A stretch of DNA of 64,000 nucleotides. Source: Geodermatophilus obscurus. GTDB taxonomy: Bacteria > Actinomycetota > Actinomycetes > Mycobacteriales > Geodermatophilaceae. The stretch lies in the NCBI RefSeq assembly GCF_900143215.1, contig NZ_FRDM01000020.1, positions 1 through 64,000 of the forward strand. Direction: 5' to 3'. This document shows positions 22,898 through 31,746 of this stretch, piece after piece. The position numbers and the translations under genes are program-made. The first letter of the stretch is position 1; the number at the start of each line of letters is the position of its first letter. Below the pieces are notes generated by a model that worked only from the letters and a program-made list of their open reading frames with translations, was not told the origin of the DNA and did no database searches.

Positions 22898-24424
22898 GTG
22901 ACCGAGCCGACCACCGCCACGCGAGCGGACCTGCACGCGGTCGCCCGCGAGGTGGGCCGCTGGGTGGTCCGGCTGGCCGTCGTCCTGGCCGGCGCCTGGC
23001 TCGGGATCCTGCTGCTCGGCCGCGTGTCCGCGCCGATCGGCCCGTTCGACGCCACGGTGGCGTTCCGCCCGTTCGGCGGCGGCGCCGCCCTGGACATCCC
23101 CCCGCTGGGCGCGCTGCAGGTCGACGCCTACGACGGGCCGCTGCGGCTGGAGATCCAGCTCAGCCGGGTCGACGAGATCCGGGCGACGCAGCTGGCCACC
23201 GACCCGACCCGGCTGGACGGCGTCGTCGACCAGGTCAGCGCCGACCTGCGGAACGCCGTCGAGCGGGTGGCGTGGCTGACCGCGCTGGCCGCCGTCGGCG
23301 GGGCGACGGCGACGTCCCTGCTGGTGCTGCGCCGCCGCCGGGAACCACTGATCGCCCTGGGCCTGTCCACCGCGCTCGTCGCCACGACCGGCGGCGTCGC
23401 CGCGGCCACCTGGCGCCCCGCGGCGCTGTCCCAGCCGACGTACACCGGGCTGCTGGTCAACGCCAACAACCTCATCGGCAGCGCGCAGGACATCGTGGCC
23501 AGGTTCGACGCCTACCGCGCCTCGTTGGAGGACCTGGTCGCCAACGTGAGCACCCTGTACTCGACGCTGTCCACGCTGCCCCCGACGGGCGACGCCGACG
23601 GCAGCGTGGCCCTGCTGCACGTCTCCGACGTCCACCTCAACCCCGCCGGCTTCGACCTGGTGCAGCAGGTGGTCACCCAGTTCGACGTGGACGGCGTCCT
23701 CGACACCGGGGACCTCACCGACTGGGGCAGCCAGCCGGAGAACGCCCTGGTGAGCCGGGTGGGCACGCTCGGCGTCCCGTACGTCTTCACCCGCGGCAAC
23801 CACGACTCCACCGTCACCGTCCAACTGGTCGCCGCACAGCCGAACGCGACCGTGCTCGACGACTCGGCCGTGACGGTGGCCGGGATCGAGGTCGTCGGGA
23901 CGCCGGACCCCCGCTTCACCCCCGACCCGGACGCCGACGACGGCCCGGAGTCGCTGGAGGAGACCGGCGCGGGCCTCGCCGCGTTCGCCCGGGCGCTGCC
24001 CGAGCCGCCGGCGATCGCGATGGTGCACGACCCGGAGCAGGCGCCGCCGCTGGACGGCGTCGTCCCGCTGGTGCTGGCCGGGCACACGCACGAGCGGGAG
24101 GTCACCCGGCTCGACGGGGGCACCCTGCTCATGGTCCAGGGCTCGACCGGCGGGGCCGGGCTGCGCGCCCTGCAGGGCGAGTTCCCCGAGCCGCTGACCT
24201 GCACGGTGCTCTACCTCGATCCGGGGACCGGTGCGCTCACCGCCTACGACCAGATCACCCTCGGCGGCCTCGGGCGCACCGAGGTGACCATCGACCGGCA
24301 GCTCGTCGCCCCGACCGTCCCCACCGGTGGGGACGGCGCCGGTGGGGACGGCGCCGTTCCGGGCCCGGCGCCGACCGTGCCCGCTCCGGCGGCGCCCCCT
24401 GCACCCGCCTCCCCGACGGGCTGA
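22898..24424 (+). CDS. membrane-anchored metallophosphoesterase
   Basis: A 508-aa protein. Two N-terminal helices (around 20-40 and 125-145) flank an extracytoplasmic segment, and a third lies near 150-175. The calcineurin-like domain follows with all metal motifs: LLHVSDVHLNP, DTGDLTDWG, TRGNHDST and LAGHTHER. A disordered Gly/Pro/Ala tail ends the protein. TAGGTT at 22884-22889 lies where a -10 box would give a leaderless message starting at the GTG at 22898; a GTG at 22856 is the alternative. Substrate unknown. Confidence 0.87.
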   Translation: MTEPTTATRADLHAVAREVGRWVVRLAVVLAGAWLGILLLGRVSAPIGPFDATVAFRPFGGGAALDIPPLGALQVDAYDGPLRLEIQLSRVDEIRATQLATDPTRLDGVVDQVSADLRNAVERVAWLTALAAVGGATATSLLVLRRRREPLIALGLSTALVATTGGVAAATWRPAALSQPTYTGLLVNANNLIGSAQDIVARFDAYRASLEDLVANVSTLYSTLSTLPPTGDADGSVALLHVSDVHLNPAGFDLVQQVVTQFDVDGVLDTGDLTDWGSQPENALVSRVGTLGVPYVFTRGNHDSTVTVQLVAAQPNATVLDDSAVTVAGIEVVGTPDPRFTPDPDADDGPESLEETGAGLAAFARALPEPPAIAMVHDPEQAPPLDGVVPLVLAGHTHEREVTRLDGGTLLMVQGSTGGAGLRALQGEFPEPLTCTVLYLDPGTGALTAYDQITLGGLGRTEVTIDRQLVAPTVPTGGDGAGGDGAVPGPAPTVPAPAAPPAPASPTG

Positions 24425-24447
24425 CCCCGCCCACCTACCCTCGGCTC

Positions 24448-24783
24448 ATGCCCACGACGACGTCGCGTGCCTCCCGGCGAGCGGCCGGGCTCCTCGCCGG
24501 GAGCCTCGCCCTGCTGCCGCTGACCGCCTGCTCGTTCAGCTCGGACACCCTCTCCTGCAGCGGCAGCGAGTGCTCGGTGACGCTGTCCGGCAACGGGGCG
24601 GAGGTGGAGATCCTCGGGACGTCGCTGGCCTTCGGCGGTGTGCAGGACGGGCGGGCCTCCCTCAGCGTGGGCAACGTCGGCGTCTCGTGCGCGCAGGGTG
24701 AGACCGTGAGCGCCGGCCCGCTGACGCTGACCTGCACCACCGTCCAGTCCGACTCGGTGGAGCTGACCGCCTCCCTGGGCTGA
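24448..24783 (+). CDS. small lipoprotein
   Basis: A 111-aa product starting MPTTTSRASRRAAGLLAGSL with a lipobox (PLTACSF). The mature region is small, Ser/Gly/Thr-rich and beta-like, with five further Cys (SCSGSECSV, SCAQG, TCTT) likely to form disulfides. A TACCCT box seven bases before the ATG suggests leaderless transcription. No family recognised. Confidence 0.7.
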   Translation: MPTTTSRASRRAAGLLAGSLALLPLTACSFSSDTLSCSGSECSVTLSGNGAEVEILGTSLAFGGVQDGRASLSVGNVGVSCAQGETVSAGPLTLTCTTVQSDSVELTASLG

Positions 24784-24786
24784 TGC

Positions 24787-24837
24787 AGGACCCTCCTGCC
24801 CCCCACCATGGAAGGACCCCCTGCAGGAGGGCCGGTC
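24787..24837. repeat. AGGACCC hairpin repeat, copy 1 (also terminator-like)
   Basis: Arms GGACCCTCCTGC and GCAGGAGGGCCGGTCC enclose CCCCCCACC and an inner GGACCC. It lies between the convergent genes ending at 24783 and 24839. It shares the frame AGGACCC-N7-CCCACC ... GGACCC-N7-GGGCC (one base variation) with 39941-40000 and 50604-50663. Confidence 0.65.
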
Positions 24838-24838
24838 C

Positions 24839-25462
24839 TCAGCCCAGGTCGGCCACCTCGATGACGACGCGGGTGGGGCCCTCGAGGGCGTAGACGCGGA
24901 AGGGTGCCTCGCCCGTCGTCCCGACGAAGGCCACCGAGGTGCCCTCGAAAGTCGCGTCCCAGGCGACCTCGGTGACCGTCTGGGTGCCGTTGCCGGGCAG
25001 CGGGTCGGGGCCGGACCACTCCTCGACGCCGGTGTCGAACGGGTAGCCGGCGCCGGTGATCGTCACCTGCAGGACGGCGTCACCCGCGACCTCGACCGGC
25101 GCGCCGGTGCCCTGCGCGTACGCCTCGTCCACGTACCGGACGTCCCAGCCCGGCGTGCCGGTGCCGCCCGTCTCGAGGACCACGCGGTCGTAGCCGTCCT
25201 GTCGGCCGGTCCGGACGTCCGAGACGGTCACCAGGGCGTCGGCCGAGGCCTCCTGGGTCGCCGGCTGCGTGTCGCCCTCGAACGGCGGTGCGTCGGTCCC
25301 CGAGGTCGCCGCCGCGGAGCTCGGCGCGGCGGACTCCGGAGCCGTCGACGAGACCTCCCCCGTGCTGGCGGACGGCGAGGTGGCCGGGTCGCCGCTCCCG
25401 CAGGCGGCGAGCAGCGCGGCGGTGAGCAGCAGGGACGGGCAGCGGGCGGCGCGGCGGATCAC
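24839..25462 (-). CDS. lipoprotein with AMIN-like domain
   Basis: A 207-aa lipoprotein. The start (GTG, VIRRAARCPSLLLTAALLAA) leads to a lipobox (LLAACGSG), then a Ser/Ala/Thr linker of about 60 residues, then a C-terminal beta-domain (VTVSDVRTGRQDGYDRVVLE; DAVLQVTITGAGYPFDTG; RVYALEGPTRVVIEVADLG). That layout matches the actinobacterial AMIN-like family, related to AMIN domains that bind peptidoglycan. Role probably in the envelope. Convergent with the small lipoprotein gene. Confidence 0.8.
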   Translation of the reverse strand: MIRRAARCPSLLLTAALLAACGSGDPATSPSASTGEVSSTAPESAAPSSAAATSGTDAPPFEGDTQPATQEASADALVTVSDVRTGRQDGYDRVVLETGGTGTPGWDVRYVDEAYAQGTGAPVEVAGDAVLQVTITGAGYPFDTGVEEWSGPDPLPGNGTQTVTEVAWDATFEGTSVAFVGTTGEAPFRVYALEGPTRVVIEVADLG

Positions 25463-25620
25463 CCGCTGAGGGTGACAGCCGGGAGCCGCTCCACCCGCGA
25501 GCACGCCGGCCGTGTCGCGCCCGTCGACCGGACTCGGACCGCGTGGCGAGGGACACCGCCCCCTGCGTCAGGAGCACTCCGCCGACCATGTAGAGTTCTC
25601 GCTGCCCCCGGCGAACACGA

Positions 25621-25693
25621 GCCCCCATCGTCTAGCGGTCCAGGACGCCGCCCTTTCAAGGCGGTAGCACGGGTTCGAACCCCGTTGGGGGCA
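25621..25693 (+). tRNA. tRNA-Glu (TTC)
   Basis: 73-nt cloverleaf: acceptor GCCCCCA/TGGGGGC, anticodon arm CCGCC-CTTTCAA-GGCGG with anticodon TTC, T arm CGGGG-like stem around TTCGAAC. First of three clustered tRNAs. A TAGAGT box about 20-25 bp upstream (near 25591) is a possible -10. Confidence 0.97.
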
Positions 25694-25707
25694 CGGCACC
25701 ACAGCAA

Positions 25708-25781
25708 GGCCCTGTAGCGCAGTTGGTTAGCGCGCCGCCCTGTCACGGCGGAGGTCGCGGGTTCGAGTCCCGTCAGGGTCG
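25708..25781 (+). tRNA. tRNA-Asp (GTC)
   Basis: 74-nt cloverleaf: acceptor GGCCCTG/CAGGGTC (one G-U), anticodon arm CCGCC-CTGTCAC-GGCGG with anticodon GTC, T loop TTCGAGT. Fourteen bases after tRNA-Glu. Confidence 0.97.
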
Positions 25782-25804
25782 CTCTCCGGTGGAGACACCG
25801 GGAG

Positions 25805-25878
25805 GGGCAGGTAGCTCAGTCGGTACGAGCGCTCGCCTGAAAAGCGAGAGGTCGGCGGTTCGACCCCGCCCCTGCCCA
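25805..25878 (+). tRNA. tRNA-Phe (GAA)
   Basis: 74-nt cloverleaf: acceptor GGGCAGG/CCTGCCC, anticodon arm CTCGC-CTGAAAA-GCGAG with anticodon GAA, T arm GGCGG-TTCGACC-CCGCC. Last of the Glu-Asp-Phe cluster. Confidence 0.97.
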
Positions 25879-25925
25879 CACCATCGTCCTGCAGGCCCGC
25901 CGCACCGGCCGGGCAGACTGCCGCG

Positions 25926-26408
25926 GTGACCCCACTCCCCACCACGCTGACCGCCGGCGACACCACCGTCGGCCTGCGCCGCGCGACCGCGGACGACGTC
26001 CCCGCGCTCGTGGCGCTGCTGACCGACGACCCGCTCGGCCGGCATCGGGAGAGCCCCGACCTGGCGCCCTACCGCCGGGCCTTCGCCGCCGTCGACGCCG
26101 ACCCCGCCCAGCTGCTGCTCGCCGTCACGCAGGGTCCGGACGTCGTCGGCACGGCTCAGCTCACCGAGATCCCCGGCCTGTCCCGCGGTGGCACGACGCG
26201 GCTGCAGATCGAGGCCGTGCGGGTGCGGGCCGACCTGCGCGGGCAGGGCGTCGGCGCGGCGCTGTTCGGGTGGGCCGTCGACGAGGCCCCCCGGCGCGGC
26301 TGCGGGCTCGTGCAGCTCACCACGGACACCCGGCGCCCGGAGGCGCACCGCTTCTACGAGCGGCTCGGCTTCACCGCCTCGCACGTGGGGTTCAAGCTGC
26401 AGCTCTGA
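25926..26408 (+). CDS. GNAT-family N-acetyltransferase
   Basis: A 160-aa acetyltransferase covering the whole GNAT fold. Motif A (EAVRVRADLRGQGVGAALF) carries the R/QxxGxG/A acetyl-CoA loop. A late Tyr (AHRFYERLGF) fits the general acid position. GTG start at 25926, no clear ribosome binding site, possibly leaderless. Substrate unknown. It directly follows the tRNA cluster but has no evident functional link. Confidence 0.87.
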   Translation: MTPLPTTLTAGDTTVGLRRATADDVPALVALLTDDPLGRHRESPDLAPYRRAFAAVDADPAQLLLAVTQGPDVVGTAQLTEIPGLSRGGTTRLQIEAVRVRADLRGQGVGAALFGWAVDEAPRRGCGLVQLTTDTRRPEAHRFYERLGFTASHVGFKLQL

Positions 26409-26414
26409 GCGGCC

Positions 26415-27413
26415 TCAGCCGGCGCGGTCGGCGACCACCTGGGCGTAGACCTGGGCGTGCACGGCCCGGACGGCGGCCTTCTGCTCCGCTCGCCAGCCCC
26501 GGTCCGCCGGCCGCGGCGCCGGGCGGGTGAGCGCGGCGGCGACGGCGCCGTCCAGCGACACCGGGTCCAGGCCGCGCTCCTCGTCGTTGCCGTAGGTGAC
26601 GACGTCGGACCACTGGTCGGCGAACCACCCGCAGCTGGGCGCCACGACCCGCGTGCCGACGTCGCGGCAGACCTCCAGCTCCGGCGAGTGGGTGCCCCAG
26701 CTCTCGGGCAGGACGACGGCGTGCAGCTCCTGCAGCTGCGCGGCCCACGAGTCGGCCTTGCGCGGCAGGTACTCCAGGCTGTCCCCGGCAGCGAAGACCG
26801 GCGGCGCCTCGACGCCGTCATCGAGGAACACCCGCAGCCGCCCGCCGCCGTTGACCGCGCCCGACAGCGCGGCGCGGACCAGCCCCGCGGGGTCGGGCAC
26901 GGCGGCACGCTGCGCCCGCAGGGCCAGGCCCACCAGGCCGCGCTCGGCGCCCAGCCCGGGCACCGGCTCGGCGATCGAGGGGTGGGCCGCCACGATCGCC
27001 GTCCGGCCGAAGCGCTCGGCGATCTCGTCGGCCGCCCCGGGGGTCAGCGTCAGCACCACCTCGGCGGTCGCCAGCAACGCCCTCAGGTGGGCGTCGTGGC
27101 GGCGCGGGGTCGCCTGCTGCGGATCCCGCAGCTGGTGCACGGTCAGCACCAGGGGGACGCCGGTCCGGCGGACCGTCTCGGCCCAGCTGACCACCTCGTC
27201 CTCGGGCAGGTGCCCGTAGCCGGAGTGCAGGTGCACCACGTCGACGCCGCCGGCGTTGGCGGCGAGGTAGGCCGGGTCCAGCCAGGGGCTGGCGCGCTGG
27301 ACCGGGCCGACCCGGACGACGTCCTCCGGTAGGACGGCGTCGACGTAGGGGTCGACGTACGGCACCGTTCCCACCCGGATCCCGGGAGCTGCCGGGGGCT
27401 CGGCGGCGTTCAC
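26415..27413 (-). CDS. glycosyltransferase, GT4-like
   Basis: A 332-aa GT-B type protein. The N-terminal half has VDVVHLHSGYGHLPEDEV and LVLTVHQLRDPQ, as in GT4 enzymes. The C-terminal half has HAVVLPESWGTHSPELEVCR, the usual donor-binding E-x7-E region in altered form, then GTRVVAPSCGWFADQW. It begins VNAAEPPAAPGIRVGTVPY at the GTG at 27413, behind GGAGGAG. It is short for the family. Acceptor and donor unknown. Convergent with the acetyltransferase; no sugar operon around it. Confidence 0.75.
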   Translation of the reverse strand: MNAAEPPAAPGIRVGTVPYVDPYVDAVLPEDVVRVGPVQRASPWLDPAYLAANAGGVDVVHLHSGYGHLPEDEVVSWAETVRRTGVPLVLTVHQLRDPQQATPRRHDAHLRALLATAEVVLTLTPGAADEIAERFGRTAIVAAHPSIAEPVPGLGAERGLVGLALRAQRAAVPDPAGLVRAALSGAVNGGGRLRVFLDDGVEAPPVFAAGDSLEYLPRKADSWAAQLQELHAVVLPESWGTHSPELEVCRDVGTRVVAPSCGWFADQWSDVVTYGNDEERGLDPVSLDGAVAAALTRPAPRPADRGWRAEQKAAVRAVHAQVYAQVVADRAG

Positions 27414-27551
27414 GTGGTGCTGCTCCTCCTGCGGCCGCACGCACTGCGACGGCAGGGGCGGAACTCCGATCAGAACTGACTGGTACCGGTGGCTCTACCC
27501 ACCGGCACCCCGATCATTCCGAGCGGCGGTGCGCAGCACCGGGGTGAGGGG

Positions 27552-27980
27552 TCAGCCGAAGTCGGCGGGCGTGAAGTCCCGGCGCTCGACCAGCACCAGC
27601 CAGTTCCCGGACACGTCGCGCATCACGGCCTCGACACCGTAGGGGCGCTCCGCCGGCTCCTGCAGGAAGGCGACCCCCTTGGCCGACAGCTCCTCGTAGG
27701 TCTGCCGGCAGTCGTCGACGGCCAGTCCGAGCCCACCCATCGAGCCCTTCTCCAGCTGCCCGCGGACGAAGGCGGCGGCGTCCTCGTCCAGCGGCGGGCC
27801 GGGGGTCATGAGCGTGATCTCGAGCTCGGGCTGGCTGGGGTGGGACAGGGTGACCCAGCGGAAGCCCTCCCCCATGGTGATGTCGGTCCGGGCCTCGAAA
27901 CCGAGGACGTCGACGTAGAACTCCTTCGCCCGGTCCTGGTCGAGGCAGTAGACGGTGACCAGCGAGATGTCGGTGATCAT
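27552..27980 (-). CDS. VOC (glyoxalase-like) family protein
   Basis: A 142-aa protein of the vicinal-oxygen-chelate fold: two beta-alpha-beta-beta-beta modules, MITDISLVTVYCLDQDRAKE and LGLAVDDCRQTYEELSAKG, ending MRDVSGNWLVLVERRDF. Metal-binding His are largely absent, so it may be a binding protein rather than a classical glyoxalase. The ATG overlaps the AraC-type gene's stop by four bases (ATGA), so the two form an operon, a common arrangement of an AraC regulator with a VOC protein. Confidence 0.87.
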   Translation of the reverse strand: MITDISLVTVYCLDQDRAKEFYVDVLGFEARTDITMGEGFRWVTLSHPSQPELEITLMTPGPPLDEDAAAFVRGQLEKGSMGGLGLAVDDCRQTYEELSAKGVAFLQEPAERPYGVEAVMRDVSGNWLVLVERRDFTPADFG

Positions 27981-28450
27981 GGCGCCGACCCTAGGGACGG
28001 CGGCCGCGGCGGGCTTCTCCGCGGTTGCGCACCGCGCCCCGTCGTCCCCCCGAGGTCCACCACGCCGCGCATGAACAGGAAGCAGCCCGGCACGTGCGCC
28101 GCACCGCGCGCCGCCCAGCGGTCCCGGTAGGCGACCGGCGACTCGCCGGTCAGGGCGCGGAAGCGCGTGGAGAACGAACCGAGGCTGGCGTACCCCACGG
28201 CCATGCACACCTCGGTCGCGGTGAGGTTCGCCGAGCGCAGCAGGTCCTGCGCCCGCTCGATCCGCCGCCGGGTGAGGTACCGGATCGGCGTCTCGCCGTA
28301 GGCGGCCTCGAAGCAGCGCACGAAGTGGTACCTCGACACGCCAGCCACCCGGGCCAGCCGGTCGAGGTCGAGGTCGTCGGCGAAGTGCCGGTCCACGTGG
28401 TCCCGCGCCCGGCGCAGGTGCACCACCAGGTCGGGGGACACCGGAGGCAC
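27977..28450 (-). CDS. AraC-family transcriptional regulator
   Basis: A 157-aa regulator consisting mainly of the two helix-turn-helix units of AraC proteins: LARVAGVSRYHFVRCFEAAYGE at residues 32-53 and TEVCMAVGYASLGSFSTRFR at 77-96, with PIRYLTRRRIERAQDLL between. No N-terminal ligand domain; a 40-residue Pro/Arg tail follows. GTG at 28450, with TAGGGT seven bases upstream suggesting a leaderless message. Coupled to the VOC gene. Confidence 0.88.
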   Translation of the reverse strand: MPPVSPDLVVHLRRARDHVDRHFADDLDLDRLARVAGVSRYHFVRCFEAAYGETPIRYLTRRRIERAQDLLRSANLTATEVCMAVGYASLGSFSTRFRALTGESPVAYRDRWAARGAAHVPGCFLFMRGVVDLGGTTGRGAQPRRSPPRPPSLGSAP

Positions 28451-28459
28451 CGGCCGACC

Positions 28460-29158
28460 CTACGAGGCGTCCCGCGCCTGCTGCGCCGCCGCGTAGGCCG
28501 GCGCCCGGAAGCGGGCCATCGGCCCGTCGGGGACCAGGCCCGGCGGGGGGTTGCGGACGGCGTCGAAGCGCAGGTCGGGGTCGACCTCGGGCACCGGGGC
28601 GAGCAGCCGCAGCCGGGCGAACGGCTGCCACTCGCCCGGTCCGCGGGCGGCGGCCAGGGTGAAGGCCAGCCGGCCGGCCCGGGCCGCCGCGGCGATCGGT
28701 CCGGGTTCCGCGGTCACCGGCGGGGCGCCGGGGTCGGGCAGCGCCGCCAGGAACACCGGCCCGGCGACCGTGCGGTAGCCCATGAGCGAGGAGTACGTGG
28801 CCCCGGCGTCCCACCGGAGGGTCAGCACCCAGCGGGTGAGCCGGCCTCGCCCGGTGGTCGACAGCAGCAGGTCCACCGGGCCCTCCGCCTCCGCGGTCCC
28901 CGGCAGGCGGACGGCGAGGCCGAGCAGGTCCGGCAGCGGCCGGGGCAGCCCCGCTCCGCGGGACAGCCGGACCAGCGCCGGCTGCTCACCGGCGCCTGCC
29001 AGCCAGGGCACGCCCCACCCGGCCGGGCCGCCGGTGCGCTCCAGCACGGCGTCGAGCACCACACCGCGGGGGTGCATCGGCTTGCCGCGGCGCCGGCGGG
29101 CCAGTGCCCCCAGCGGGACGGCGACGGCACGGCCGGCCGTCCGGGGGAGATCGGTCAC
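28460..29158 (-). CDS. hypothetical protein, catalase-like N-terminal pattern
   Basis: A 232-aa soluble protein. GTG at 29158 with AAGGAGG six bases upstream. The segment KPMHPRGVVLDAVLERTG followed by ALVRLSRGAGLPRPLPDLLG and LAVRLPG recalls the substrate-entry part of catalase-related proteins, but the heme Tyr region is not evident. Probably not an active catalase. It ends nine bases before the AraC gene's start on the same strand, so it may be transcribed with it. Confidence 0.65.
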   Translation of the reverse strand: MTDLPRTAGRAVAVPLGALARRRRGKPMHPRGVVLDAVLERTGGPAGWGVPWLAGAGEQPALVRLSRGAGLPRPLPDLLGLAVRLPGTAEAEGPVDLLLSTTGRGRLTRWVLTLRWDAGATYSSLMGYRTVAGPVFLAALPDPGAPPVTAEPGPIAAAARAGRLAFTLAAARGPGEWQPFARLRLLAPVPEVDPDLRFDAVRNPPPGLVPDGPMARFRAPAYAAAQQARDAS

Positions 29159-29344
29159 GGGGAGCCTCCTTCGACGGGTGCCGGCCCCATACCCCGTGCG
29201 GCGGGACCACGTCCAGCTGTGGCGATCCGCCCGTGACGGGTGTGACGGGAGCGATCGACTCGGCAGAACCTGTCCGAGTTCGCGTCGGACCTCGGTGCAC
29301 TTCCGCCACGTGACACGGACCGGTCCTCTGCCTACGTTCTGTAC

Positions 29345-29539
29345 ATGCTCACGACGCTGATGGTGATCGCTGGTGTCCTCCTCGGACTCGTCGGCCTGCT
29401 CGCCCTCATCGTGAGCCTCAGCGCCCGCCCGGCCACCCGCCCCAGCAGCGGGTGGGTCGCCGACACCGGCCGCCGGCACCCCGACGCCTGGTCCGCGCCG
29501 GGGAACCCCGCGACCTCGGAGCTGCCGACCGCCCGCTGA
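29345..29539 (+). CDS. small single-pass membrane protein (64 aa)
   Basis: The ATG at 29345 gives a membrane helix (MVIAGVLLGLVGLLALIVSL) and a polar tail ending GNPATSELPTAR. TACGTT about seven bases before the ATG resembles a -10 box, suggesting leaderless expression. G/C third positions support coding. Function unknown. Confidence 0.6.
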   Translation: MLTTLMVIAGVLLGLVGLLALIVSLSARPATRPSSGWVADTGRRHPDAWSAPGNPATSELPTAR

Positions 29540-29700
29540 GGCACCCCTCGACCGCCGTCCCGGCGGCTGCGCACGGCGCGCCGCCGGGACGCGCCGCTGA
29601 CCGCGCCCTTCCGGGTGTTCCGGATCGTCCCCGTGCGCAATGCTCTCGGCACGGCGTGGTGCTCCCCCGCACGCCGGAGCCCGAGCGCGGCGAGGACGAC

Positions 29701-31743
29701 ATGGCACGGTCGCACAGGTCAGGCCACCGCAACCCCCGGCTGCGCGCGGCCGGCGGGCTCCTGCTGGCCCTCCCGCTGAGCGGGGCGCTGCTCGCCGCGC
29801 TGCTGGTGCCCTGGGTCGTCGGGCCGGGTCTGGCCGCCCGCACCTCGGCCACGCTGCTCGCCCCGCTGCCGGTCGAGCTGACCGACGCGACGCCCCCCGG
29901 CAACACCGTCGTCCTGGCCTCGGACGGATCGGTGATCACGTACTACTACCGGAACAACCGGACGCCGGTGGGCGCGGACCGGATCGCCGACGTCATGGAA
30001 CAGGCGCTCGTCGCCATCGAGGACGAGCGCTTCTACGAGCACAACGGCCTCGACGTGCAGGGCACGCTGCGGGCCCTGGCGCGCAACGTGAGCTCCGGGG
30101 ACGTCGAGGAGGGCGGGTCGACGATCACCCAGCAGCTGGTCAAGCAGACGCTGCTGCAGACCGCCGTCACCCCCGAGGACCGGCAGGCGGCCACGGAGCA
30201 GACGGTGGGCCGCAAGCTGCGGGAGGCGCGGCTGGCCCTGGCGCTGGAGGAGACCCACCCCAAGGAGGAGATCCTCACCCGGTACCTGAACACCGTGTAC
30301 TTCGGCGAGGGCGCGTACGGCGTCCAGGCCGCCGCGCAGGCCTACTTCGGCGCCGACGCCGCCGACCTCACCCTGCCGCAGGCGGCGATGCTGGCCGGCC
30401 TGGTGCAGACACCGACGTCGGACAGCCCGCTGGTCGACCCCGAGCGCGCCCGGGAGCGGCGCAACGTGGTGCTCGAGCGGATGCAGGCAGTCGGGTACAT
30501 CAGCGAGGACGAGCGCGCCGAGGCCGCCGCGGGCCCGGTGGAGACGAACCCGGCGCCGGCCCCGCCCAACGGCTGCGCCGGCGAAGGCGTCCTCGGTGGG
30601 TTCTTCTGCGACTTCCTGCAGCAGCACCTCCTCGGCACCCTCGGCATGACCCAGGAACAGCTCGAGGACGGCGGGCTGACCATCCGCACCACGCTGCGCG
30701 CCGACCTGCAGCGCTCCGCGGACGCCGCCGTGCTGGCGACCCAGCCGATGGGCGACCCGGTGGCCGCGATGTTCACCGCGGTCGAGCCGGGCACGGGCAA
30801 CGTGCTCGCGATGAGCGCGAACCGGGTCTTCGGCTTCGACGCCGAGGACCCGGCCCAGTCGTCGGTCAACCTCAACGTGGTCGCCAGCAAGGGCTCCGGC
30901 TCCACGTACAAGGTCTTCGTGGCCACCGCGGCCCTGGAGCGCGGCCTCCCGCCCTCGCACACGATCACCACGAGCGACCCCTACACCTCGCGGGTGTACC
31001 GCAACGGGCTCGATCCCTACACGGTCAGCAACGTCGGGGACGGCGGGTTCCCGCCGAGGCTCACCATGTACGAGGCGCTGGTCCGCTCCTCCAACACCTA
31101 CTTCGTGGCCCTGGAGGACGACCTGGGCAGCGTGGAGGGGCCGGTGCGGGTGGCGCAGCGGCTGGGCCTGACCTCGCTCGACCCGGTGGCCGACACCGTG
31201 ATCGCGCAGAACCGCGGCTCGTTCACCCTCGGTCCGGAGGCGACCAGCCCGCTCGCGCTCGCCAGCGCCTACTCGACGCTGGCCGCCGACGGCACCCGGT
31301 GCACCCCGGTCCCGGTCGTGGAGGTGCTCGACCGGGACGGGCGACCGCTGACCCGCGAGGACGGCAGCCCGCTGGGCACCGGCGCTGCCTGCACGCCGGA
31401 GGTGGTGTCGCCGCAGATCGCCACGACGGTGACCCAGATGATGGTCGGCGGCTCCTCGCTGCCGTACGGCACGGGCCGGCGGGCCGCGATCCCCGGCCAC
31501 CAGATCGCCACCAAGACCGGCACCGCCCAGGACCGCGCGTCGGTGTCCTTCGTCGGCTCCACGCCGCGGTACACCGCCAGCGTCATGCTGTTCAACCCGA
31601 CGGCGAACGTGGACGTCGGCGGGTTCGGCGGCAGCCGCGGCGGCCAGATCTGGCACGACGCGTTCCTGCCGGTCCTGTCGGCCGAGGAACCGGTCTTCTT
31701 CCCGCCGCCGGGCATCCCGCTCCCGCCGCTGCCGGGCGGGTGA
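29701..31743 (+). CDS. bifunctional penicillin-binding protein (class A)
   Basis: A 680-aa murein synthase. N-terminal anchor (LLLALPSGALLAALLVP region), then a GT51 transglycosylase with catalytic E107 in IEDERFYEHNGLD and GGSTITQQLVKQ, then a transpeptidase with S401 in STYK, SSN, and K605-T606-G607 (ATKTGTAQD). It polymerises and cross-links peptidoglycan at the outer face of the membrane. The ATG at 29701 follows GCGAGGACGAC. The C-terminus ends in a Pro-rich tail (FFPPPGIPLPPLPGG). Resembles PonA-type actinobacterial enzymes. Confidence 0.95.
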   Translation: MARSHRSGHRNPRLRAAGGLLLALPLSGALLAALLVPWVVGPGLAARTSATLLAPLPVELTDATPPGNTVVLASDGSVITYYYRNNRTPVGADRIADVMEQALVAIEDERFYEHNGLDVQGTLRALARNVSSGDVEEGGSTITQQLVKQTLLQTAVTPEDRQAATEQTVGRKLREARLALALEETHPKEEILTRYLNTVYFGEGAYGVQAAAQAYFGADAADLTLPQAAMLAGLVQTPTSDSPLVDPERARERRNVVLERMQAVGYISEDERAEAAAGPVETNPAPAPPNGCAGEGVLGGFFCDFLQQHLLGTLGMTQEQLEDGGLTIRTTLRADLQRSADAAVLATQPMGDPVAAMFTAVEPGTGNVLAMSANRVFGFDAEDPAQSSVNLNVVASKGSGSTYKVFVATAALERGLPPSHTITTSDPYTSRVYRNGLDPYTVSNVGDGGFPPRLTMYEALVRSSNTYFVALEDDLGSVEGPVRVAQRLGLTSLDPVADTVIAQNRGSFTLGPEATSPLALASAYSTLAADGTRCTPVPVVEVLDRDGRPLTREDGSPLGTGAACTPEVVSPQIATTVTQMMVGGSSLPYGTGRRAAIPGHQIATKTGTAQDRASVSFVGSTPRYTASVMLFNPTANVDVGGFGGSRGGQIWHDAFLPVLSAEEPVFFPPPGIPLPPLPGG

Positions 31744-31746
31744 CCC

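Noticed and set aside
28025-29236. Plus-strand 400-aa frame opposite the AraC and catalase-like genes
   Set aside because: Gln/Arg/Gly/Pro-rich antisense shadow; the minus-strand genes have real motifs and ribosome sites.
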